A stretch of 64,000 bases of DNA from Amycolatopsis tucumanensis (GTDB taxonomy: Bacteria; Actinomycetota; Actinomycetes; Mycobacteriales; Pseudonocardiaceae). The first letter of the stretch is position 1. Every line of letters starts with the position of its first letter. The notes under the pieces are model-generated. The model saw only the letters and a list, made by a program, of their open reading frames with translations. It was not told the DNA's origin and did not search any database. The translations under genes were made by a program, and so were the position numbers. Shown here in pieces: positions 58,422 through 64,000 of the stretch. Location of the stretch: contig NZ_JAKGSD010000014.1 in assembly GCF_021654135.1 (NCBI RefSeq), positions 99,980 through 163,979 of the forward strand. The letters run 5' to 3'.

Positions 58422-59551
58422 GCGATCAGCTCCAGGATCGTGGCGTTGGCCTGGCCGCCGCCCTCGCACATGGTCTGCAGGCCGTAGCGGATGCCCGTGG
58501 CGCGCATGTGGTGCACGAGGGTGGTCATGATGCGCGCGCCGCTCGCGCCGAGCGGGTGGCCGAGCGCGATCGCGCCGCCGTGCGGGTTGAGGGTCTTGGC
58601 GTCCGCGCCGGTCTCGGCCAGCCAGGCCATCGGCACCGGCGCGAACGCCTCGTTGACCTCGAACACGCCGATGTCGGAGATCGACAACCCGCTGCGCTGC
58701 AGGGCTTTCCGCGTGGCCGGGATGGGCGCGGTCAGCATGATCACCGGATCGTCGCCGGCGAGCACCGCGGTGTGCACGCGCGCGATCGGCCGCAGGCCGA
58801 GCTCGGCGGCCTTCTCGCTGGTCGTCATCAGCAGGGCGGCGGCGCCGTCGCTGATCTGCGAGCTGTTGCCCGCGGTGATGACGCCGTCCTCGCGGAACGC
58901 GGGCTTGAGCCCGGCCAGCTTCTCCAGCGACCCGCCCCGCCGCACGCCCTCGTCCGCGGTGACGTCCGCGACCGGCAGCAGCTGCTCGTCGAACGCGCCC
59001 GCGTCCTGCGCGGCAGCGGCCTTTTCGTGCGAGGCCAGGGAGAACTCGTCGACCTGGGTGCGGCTGAAGCCCCACCGCTCGACGATCATCTCCGCGCCGA
59101 TGCCCTGGTTGGGCCGCACCCCGCCGTAGCGGGCCAGCACCTGGTCGCCCAGCGGGTTCTTGCCCTGCGCCGAGAAACCCATCGGCACCCGGCTCATCGA
59201 CTCGACGCCACCGGCCACCACGACGTCGTAGTGGCCCGCGATCAGCCCGGCGGCGGCGAAGTGCACGCTCTGCTGGGACGAGCCGCACTGCCGGTCGACG
59301 GTCACGCCGGTCACGCTCTCCGGCCAGCCCGCTGCCAGCACGGCGTTGCGGCCGATGTCGCCGGTCTGCTCACCGGCCTGGCTCACGCACCCCCACACGA
59401 CGTCGTCGATCGCGGCCGGGTCGATCCCGGACCGCTCGGCGAGGCCGCGCAGCACGTGCGCCGACAGGTCCACCGGGTGCACGCCGGACAGGCCGCCCTC
59501 ACGCTTGCCCACGGGGGTGCGCACCGCTTCCACGATCACCGCGTCTCGCAC
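58418..59551 (-). CDS. Thiolase (acetyl-CoA acyltransferase)
   Basis: This 377-residue enzyme has nucleophile Cys89 in DRQCGSSQQS, the second-half motif VNEAFAPVPMAW, His in GHPLGASGARI and the proton-shuttling Cys in CEGGGQANA, so a complete active site. It releases acetyl-CoA or propionyl-CoA from 3-ketoacyl-CoA. GTG 59551 follows GGAGGAG. It lies between the ligase and the dehydrogenase genes of the operon. Confidence 0.93.
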   Translation of the reverse strand: MRDAVIVEAVRTPVGKREGGLSGVHPVDLSAHVLRGLAERSGIDPAAIDDVVWGCVSQAGEQTGDIGRNAVLAAGWPESVTGVTVDRQCGSSQQSVHFAAAGLIAGHYDVVVAGGVESMSRVPMGFSAQGKNPLGDQVLARYGGVRPNQGIGAEMIVERWGFSRTQVDEFSLASHEKAAAAQDAGAFDEQLLPVADVTADEGVRRGGSLEKLAGLKPAFREDGVITAGNSSQISDGAAALLMTTSEKAAELGLRPIARVHTAVLAGDDPVIMLTAPIPATRKALQRSGLSISDIGVFEVNEAFAPVPMAWLAETGADAKTLNPHGGAIALGHPLGASGARIMTTLVHHMRATGIRYGLQTMCEGGGQANATILELIA

Positions 59552-59562
59552 GGCTCCTCCTT

Positions 59563-61110
59563 CTACTTGGTGGCGGCCGGAGCCGCGTAACGTTCCTTGA
59601 GCCGACGCTTCACCAACTTGCCCGTCGGGGTGCGGGGAAGTTCGTCGACGAAGTCCACGGTGCGCGGCGCCTTGTAGTGGGCGATCCGCTCGCGGACGTA
59701 GGCCAGCAGCTCGGCTGCCAGCTCCGGGCCGGGCGTGACGCCGGGCGCGGGCTGGACGACGGCCTTGACCGCCTCCCCCATCTCCTCGTCCGGCACGCCG
59801 ATCACGCCGACGTCGTACACCGCCGGGTGCAGGGCGAGCGCGTCCTCGACCTCCTGCGGGTAGATGTTCACCCCGCCGGAGATGATCATGAACGCCTTGC
59901 GGTCGGTCAGGTAGAGGAAACCGTCCTCGTCGAGGTAGCCGACATCGCCGGTGGTCGTCCAGGTCTCGTGCTCGGGGTGCTGCGCCTCGCGGGTCTTGGC
60001 CGGGTCGTTGTGGTAGGTGAACGGCACCTCGTCGCGTTCGAAGTAGACGGTGCCGACCTCGCCCGTCGGCAGCTCCTTGCCCGCGTCGTCGCAGATGTGC
60101 GCGACCCCGACCACCGCGCGGCCCACCGAGCCGGGCCTGGCGAGCCACTGCTCGCTGTCGATGAACGTCATCCCGGCGCCCTCGGTGGACGCGTAGTACT
60201 CGTAGAGGACCGGCCCCCACCAGCCGATCATCGCCTGCTTGACCTCGACCGGGCAGGGCGCCGCGGCGTGCACCGCGACCCGGTGGCTGGACAGGTCGTA
60301 GCGGCCGCGCACCTCCTCCGGCAGCTTCAGCATCCGCACGAACATCGTCGGCACCCACTGGCTGTGCGTGACGCGGTAGGTCTCGATCGCGCGCAACGCG
60401 GCCTCGGCGTCGAAGCGCTCCATCATCACCACGGTGCCGCCGAGGCGCTGCGCGGTCGCGCCGAACCGCAGCGGCGCGGCGTGGTACACCGGCGCCGGGG
60501 ACAGGTACACCGTGTCCGGGCCGAAGCCGTACATGTGCTGCAGCACGGGGGTGAGCACGTCGCCGGGCTCGTCCACCTGGCGGTCGGGCAGGTCGACCTT
60601 GATGCCCTTCGGACGGCCCGTGGTGCCGGACGAGTAGAGCATGTCGGCGCCCGCGGGCTGGTCCGCCGGCCGCTCGGGCGAGCCGGTGGCGAGGAACTCG
60701 TCGAAGTCGCGGTAGCCGTCGGCCGCGCCGCCGTAGACCAGCTTGACCGGGACGTCCGGGAGCAGCTCGGCCACCGCGGTGGCGAGCGGGCCGAGCGCGG
60801 CGGAGACGACCAGCGCCTTCGCGCCGGAGTCGGTGACGATGTAGGCGACCTCGGCTGGCGACAGGTGGCTGTTCACCGCGGCCAGGTAGCGGCCGGAGCG
60901 CATGGCGGCCCAGTAGACCTCGTAGGCGCGGACCGAGTTGTCGCTGAGCAGGGCGACGGTGTCGCCCACGCCGAGTCCGGCGCTGGTCAGGGCGTCGGCG
61001 AGGCGGGTGGACCGCTCGTCGAGTTCGCCGTAGGTCAGCCGCTCCCCCGAGCCCGCCATGATCACGGCCGGTTTGTCGGGGTCGGTGTCGGCGTGGGTAC
61101 CCGGGTACAT
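59563..61110 (-). CDS. Acyl-CoA synthetase (AMP ligase), first gene of the beta-oxidation operon
   Basis: This 515-residue ANL enzyme has P-loop LYSSGTTGRPKG, YYASTEGAG (A5), TWTTTGDVGYLDEDGFLYLTDR (A7-A8), the IISGGVNIYPQEVE hinge, and catalytic Lys in TPTGKLVKRR. It should activate the incoming acid for the thiolase/dehydrogenase/crotonase set. ATG 61110 follows AGGAGG. Divergent from the TetR gene, with the operator at 61164-61185 in the gap. Confidence 0.92.
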   Translation of the reverse strand: MYPGTHADTDPDKPAVIMAGSGERLTYGELDERSTRLADALTSAGLGVGDTVALLSDNSVRAYEVYWAAMRSGRYLAAVNSHLSPAEVAYIVTDSGAKALVVSAALGPLATAVAELLPDVPVKLVYGGAADGYRDFDEFLATGSPERPADQPAGADMLYSSGTTGRPKGIKVDLPDRQVDEPGDVLTPVLQHMYGFGPDTVYLSPAPVYHAAPLRFGATAQRLGGTVVMMERFDAEAALRAIETYRVTHSQWVPTMFVRMLKLPEEVRGRYDLSSHRVAVHAAAPCPVEVKQAMIGWWGPVLYEYYASTEGAGMTFIDSEQWLARPGSVGRAVVGVAHICDDAGKELPTGEVGTVYFERDEVPFTYHNDPAKTREAQHPEHETWTTTGDVGYLDEDGFLYLTDRKAFMIISGGVNIYPQEVEDALALHPAVYDVGVIGVPDEEMGEAVKAVVQPAPGVTPGPELAAELLAYVRERIAHYKAPRTVDFVDELPRTPTGKLVKRRLKERYAAPAATK

Positions 61111-61163
61111 GCGGCTCCTCCTCGAACCGTTGAACTCCCCTGCGAGAGTGCAAGGATTCGGCG

Positions 61164-61185
61164 TAACAGTCAACACCGACTGTTA
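61164..61185. promoter_or_regulatory. TetR operator 1 between the beta-oxidation operon and tetR
   Basis: TAACAGTC (61164-61171) and GACTGTTA (61178-61185) are exact inverses with a 6-bp spacer. A TGTTAT at 61181-61186 is a likely -10 for tetR, 6 nt before ATG 61193. Operator 2 at 61820-61840 shares 17 of 21 positions. Confidence 0.75.
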
Positions 61186-61192
61186 TCGGGTT

Positions 61193-61834
61193 ATGGTGAT
61201 CGGTGTGGTGACCGAAACCCGGACCCGGCAGGACCGCGCGGCGAGCACGCGCACGTTGATCCTGGACACGGCCGTCGAGTGCCTGGTCGAACTCGGCTAC
61301 GCGGGCGCGTCCACTTTGGCCATCCAGGCCAAGGCGGGGGTGTCGCGTGGCCGCCTGCTGCACCACTTCCCGTCGCGGGACGAACTGCTGGTCGCGGCGA
61401 CGCAGCACCTCACCGCGACCCGGCTCGCGCAGATCGAGGACCAGGTCGCGGAGCAGCTGGCCGGCGAACCGGAGGGGCCGAGGCGGGTCGAGCGGTGCAT
61501 CGAGCTGCTGTGGACGACCTTCCACGAGCCCGTGTTCTGGGCGGCCGTCGAGCTGTGGACCGCGGCGCGCACGAACGAGGCGCTGGCCGCGGCGCTGCGG
61601 CCGGAGGAGCGGGCGCTGCGTGACGCGATCCGCCGGGTCGGCGACCGGATCTGGGGCCCGGCCGTGTGCACGCACCCGAACTACCCGGAGCTGCGGGAAC
61701 TGTTGTTCACGAGCATGCGTGGCGCGGCACTGCCCTACACGTTCGAACGGCGGCGGCAGCCGTCGAACGACCCGCACGTCGCGTTGTGGAAGTCGCTGGC
61801 GCACCGGCTGCTCTTCGCTGACGGTCAGTGTTGA
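61193..61834 (+). CDS. TetR-family repressor of acyl-CoA catabolism
   Basis: This 213-residue TetR protein has a helix-turn-helix at ~42-65 (ASTLAIQAKAGVSRGRLLHHFPSRDELL) and a ligand domain rich in aromatic residues (LLWTTFHEPVFWAAVELWTA), as expected for an acyl-CoA or lipid ligand. ATG 61193 is probably leaderless; GTG 61196 is nearly equivalent. Operators on both sides indicate that it controls itself, the divergent six-gene operon and the downstream ligase. Confidence 0.92.
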   Translation: MVIGVVTETRTRQDRAASTRTLILDTAVECLVELGYAGASTLAIQAKAGVSRGRLLHHFPSRDELLVAATQHLTATRLAQIEDQVAEQLAGEPEGPRRVERCIELLWTTFHEPVFWAAVELWTAARTNEALAAALRPEERALRDAIRRVGDRIWGPAVCTHPNYPELRELLFTSMRGAALPYTFERRRQPSNDPHVALWKSLAHRLLFADGQC

Positions 61835-61859
61835 CTGTTTCCCTCGGCGCACGGTAGAA
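61820..61859 (+). promoter_or_regulatory. TetR operator 2 and promoter of the downstream ligase
   Basis: GACGGTCAGTGTTGACTGTTT (61820-61840 in two halves around GTGTTGAC) matches the reverse complement of operator 1 at 17 of 21 positions and overlaps the tetR stop. Its TTGACT (61831-61836) is a -35 box 17 bp from GTAGAA (61854-61859), so repressor and polymerase would compete. Confidence 0.7.
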
Positions 61860-61898
61860 ACGCGGTTACCCTGACCCACCGGATCGCCGAGGTTGCCG

Positions 61899-63491
61899 AT
61901 GTCCGGAGCTGTCGAAGTGCCACGCCTCCTCGGGCGCGGGATGACCATGGGCGACCAGCTCGCCCGCCACGCACGCAAGCAGGGCGACGAGCCCGCCTTC
62001 TCGTTCGAGGGCACCACCCTCACCTACCGCCAGTTCGACCAGCGTGTGAGCCGGCTGGCGAACGCGCTGCGGGACCGGGGCGTGCACTACGGCGACCGGG
62101 TCGTGGTGCTCGGCCTGAACACGCTGGAAGTGCTCGAGGTCTACTTCGCGTCGACGCGCCTCGGCGCGATCTGCGTGCCGGTGAACTTCCGGCTCGTGGC
62201 CGACGAGATCGCCTACGTGCTGAGCGACAGCGGGGCGCGCGCCAGCGTGGTGCACGCCCCGCTCGCCCCGGCGCTGGCCAAGGCACGCGAGCAGGTCGGG
62301 GAGCCGGGCCCGTGCCTGGTGTTCGGCGGCGCGTTCGACGGCATGGAGGACTACGAGGAGGCGCTGGCCGCGGCGTCGCCGGAGTTCGACGAGATCGCGG
62401 TGGACGAGCAGGACGCCGCGTTCATCATGTACACCTCGGGCACCACCGGGCGGCCGAAGGGCGCGGTGCTCACGCACCACAACCTGCTCATGCACGCCTT
62501 CAGCAACATGGCCTCGCTGGACACCGGGCCGGGCGACAAGGTGTGGCTGGCCGCGGCGCCGCTGTTCCACATCGCCGGGTTGTCCGGGATGCTGCCGAAC
62601 CTGCTGCTCGGCGGGCGGACGGTGCTGCTGCCGAGCGGCCAGTTCGACCCGGTGGCCGTGGTGGACCTGATGGAGCGCGAGCGGGTGTCGTCGGTGTTCC
62701 TGGTGCCGGCGCAGTGGCAGGCGATCGTGAACGTGCCGGACATCGCTTCGCGGGACTTGTCGTCGCTGTCGAAGATCTCGTGGGGCGCGGCGCCCGCGTC
62801 GACGACGTTGCTGCGCACGATGATCGACACGTTCCCGCAGGCGGAGGTGACGACGGCGTTCGGGCAGACCGAGTGCAGCCCGGTGACCACATTGCTGCGC
62901 GGGGAGGACTCGATCCGCAAGATCGGTTCGGTCGGCACGCCGATGCTCAACGTCGAGGTGCGCGTGGTCGACGACGACATGAACGACGTCGAGCCCGGTG
63001 AGGTCGGCGAGATCGTCTACCGCAGCCCGATGGTGATGAAGGAGTACTGGAACAAGCCGGCCGAGACGGCGGAGGCCTTCCGCGGCGGCTGGTTCCACTC
63101 CGGCGACCTGGTGCGGCAGGACGAGGACGGCTACTACTTCGTGGTGGACCGCAAGAAGGACATGATCATCTCCGGTGGCGAGAACATCTACTGCGCCGAG
63201 GTGGAGAACGTGCTGGCGGCGCACCCGAAGATCGGCGAGGTCGCGTTGATCGGCGTGCCGGACGAGAAGTGGGGCGAGACGCCGCTGGCGGTGATCTCAC
63301 CGCGTTCGCCCGGCGAGGCGCCCACGGCGGCCGAGCTGGAGAAGTGGTGCCTCGACCGGCTGGCGCGGTACAAGCGGCCGCGGAAGATCGCGGTGGTGCC
63401 CGCGCTGCCCCGGAACCCGAGCGGCAAGGTGCTGAAGACGCAGCTTCGCGCCGACCGGGCGGCCGGGAAGCTCCCGATCGAGGAGGCCTGA
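61899..63491 (+). CDS. Long-chain-type fatty acid CoA ligase
   Basis: This 530-residue ANL enzyme has P-loop MYTSGTTGRPKG, TAFGQTECSPVT (A5), GWFHSGDLVRQDEDGYYFVVDRKKDMIISGGENIYCAEVE (A7-A8 and hinge), and catalytic Lys in NPSGKVLKTQL. It ends RAAGKLPIEEA. ATG 61899 has CGAGG 6 nt upstream. Same TetR regulon as the divergent operon, so the two ligases probably activate related acids or precursors and products of one pathway. Its final codons are repeated downstream. Confidence 0.92.
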   Translation: MSGAVEVPRLLGRGMTMGDQLARHARKQGDEPAFSFEGTTLTYRQFDQRVSRLANALRDRGVHYGDRVVVLGLNTLEVLEVYFASTRLGAICVPVNFRLVADEIAYVLSDSGARASVVHAPLAPALAKAREQVGEPGPCLVFGGAFDGMEDYEEALAAASPEFDEIAVDEQDAAFIMYTSGTTGRPKGAVLTHHNLLMHAFSNMASLDTGPGDKVWLAAAPLFHIAGLSGMLPNLLLGGRTVLLPSGQFDPVAVVDLMERERVSSVFLVPAQWQAIVNVPDIASRDLSSLSKISWGAAPASTTLLRTMIDTFPQAEVTTAFGQTECSPVTTLLRGEDSIRKIGSVGTPMLNVEVRVVDDDMNDVEPGEVGEIVYRSPMVMKEYWNKPAETAEAFRGGWFHSGDLVRQDEDGYYFVVDRKKDMIISGGENIYCAEVENVLAAHPKIGEVALIGVPDEKWGETPLAVISPRSPGEAPTAAELEKWCLDRLARYKRPRKIAVVPALPRNPSGKVLKTQLRADRAAGKLPIEEA

Positions 63492-64000
63492 CCGCCGGTT
63501 CTCGACGCGCGACGGGCCGCGGCGGCCGGGGAGCTGCGGCTTGGCCGCCGACCGAGGGACCTGACCTCCGGTCAGGGCCACCACCCGCGACGGGCCGGAG
63601 CGGCCGGCAAGTTGCCGATGAAGGAAGCCTGGCCGCGAGCCGAGCAGCCCACCGCCGGTCGGTGCCTTCACCACGCGCCACGAGCCGGGGCGACCGGGAA
63701 CCGGCCGATCACGAGGCATAGCCAGCCGCCGAGGAACGCGGCCGAAGGTCAAGGCAACCACCCGCGACGGGCCCGGAGCGGGCAGCAACTTGCCGACGGA
63801 GGAAGCCTGACCGCCAGGCGGGGCCTTGACCATGCACGACGGGCCGGGGCGACCGGGAACCGGCCGACCACGAGGCCTAGCCAGCCGCCGAGGAACGCGG
63901 CCGTCGGTCAAGGCAACGACCCGCGACGGGCCGGAGCGGCCGGCAAGTTGCCGATGAAGGAAGCCTGGCCGCGAGCCGAGCAGCCCACCGCCGGTCGGCG
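63446..64000. repeat. Degenerate tandem repeat array built from the 3' end of the CoA-ligase gene
   Basis: From the last codons of the ligase gene to the window end the DNA consists of ~75-90-bp degenerate units in pairs (160-176 bp). Strong copies begin at about 63583, 63759 and 63919; the first and last of these are identical for ~80 bp. In the register of the gene end (AAGKLPIEEA-stop), the copies read AAGKLPMKEAW (63583 and 63919) and AGSNLPTEEA-stop (63759). Weaker in-between copies at ~63674 and ~63836 read ATGNRPITR and ATGNRPTTR. No gene is supported in the 509 nt after 63491; the array continues beyond the window. Confidence 0.75.

Noticed and set aside
58418..62023. 1201-codon open frame on the - strand spanning thiolase, ligase and beyond
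   Set aside because: Only the thiolase part (58418-59551) is coding; the rest is a shadow of the ligase and ligase-2 genes with Arg/Pro-rich artificial sequence.
63269..63911. Open frames crossing the 63.5-64 kb repeat array on both strands
   Set aside because: Arg/Gly/Pro-rich frames created by GC-rich repeats; no ribosome sites and no recognisable domains.
63492..64000. CRISPR array
   Set aside because: Units are degenerate, contiguous and derived from the gene end; there are no constant repeats with unique spacers and no cas genes.
1..64000. Mobile elements, tRNA or rRNA genes
   Set aside because: No transposase, integrase, terminal inverted repeats with target duplications, tRNA-like cloverleaf or rRNA sequence was recognised; a tRNAscan-type search would be the firm test.

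Overview
The window looks like chromosomal DNA from a very GC-rich actinomycete. Several things point to the Pseudonocardiaceae (Amycolatopsis-type): a type VII secretion (ESX-like) locus, very frequent GTG starts, 4-nt ATGA/GTGA overlaps between operon members, -10 boxes placed directly in front of start codons (leaderless mRNAs), no glutathione-type genes, and many acyl-CoA and small-molecule catabolic genes with local TetR/MarR/IclR/GntR regulators. The genus is an inference from gene content, not a measured placement. I see no rRNA, tRNA, insertion sequence, prophage or CRISPR array.

Layout. 1-8.6 kb: type VII secretion, with the 3' part of eccC, two large candidate ESX-associated proteins (one with YD-like beta repeats, one Pro-Gly-Thr rich), a lipoprotein, and on the opposite strand eccE coupled to a Pro/Gln-rich partner. 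8.6-13.9 kb: a sigma-70 factor, a zinc-ribbon miniprotein, a PxpC-type protein, a NlpC/P60 hydrolase, and a TetR-controlled pair of a streptogramin B lyase homologue and an AhpD-like protein lacking its cysteines. 13.9-19.3 kb: a tripartite tricarboxylate transporter (tctC-tctB-tctA) divergent from a CitA/DcuS-type two-component system. 19.5-25.6 kb: G3E GTPase, GAF-ANTAR regulator, crotonase, an ArsR-like regulator with Fe-S-type cysteines facing DUF2231-folE, and a MerR/CarH-like regulator. 25.7-29.9 kb: a TetR/MFS pair sharing an operator, and two secreted serine hydrolases.

29.9-34.2 kb is a tight five-gene operon (AMP ligase, membrane acyltransferase, phosphosulfolactate synthase ComA, VOC protein, histidine phosphatase). 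It reads like an uncharacterised sulfonate-metabolite pathway and is my leading candidate for a new system. 34.3-37.3 kb: crotonase, then a YtrA-type GntR regulator with an ABC exporter. 37.3-41.2 kb: homogentisate degradation (hmgA, an unknown gene in the place of maleylacetoacetate isomerase, fahA) under a MarR regulator with two matching operators. 41.2-46.7 kb: an IclR-controlled catabolic operon (SnoaL-like, two SDRs, flavoprotein dehydrogenase, MFS importer).

46.7-50.2 kb: a DUF732 protein, an SDR, a YciO/Sua5 protein and a Cys-rich unknown, followed by an array of repeats. 50.2-54.5 kb: SMP-30 lactonase, phosphotransferase and acyl-CoA dehydrogenase operon, with a leaderless SDR diverging. 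54.5-63.5 kb: a six-gene beta-oxidation-type operon (ligase, thiolase, two acyl-CoA dehydrogenases, two crotonases). A TetR gene sits between it and a second acyl-CoA ligase, and near-identical operators lie on both sides of the TetR gene. 63.5-64 kb: another repeat array.

Two intergenic arrays (about 49.8-50.2 kb and 63.5-64 kb) are made of degenerate tandem copies of the last codons, including the stop, of the gene next to them. I could not explain these with a known feature type.
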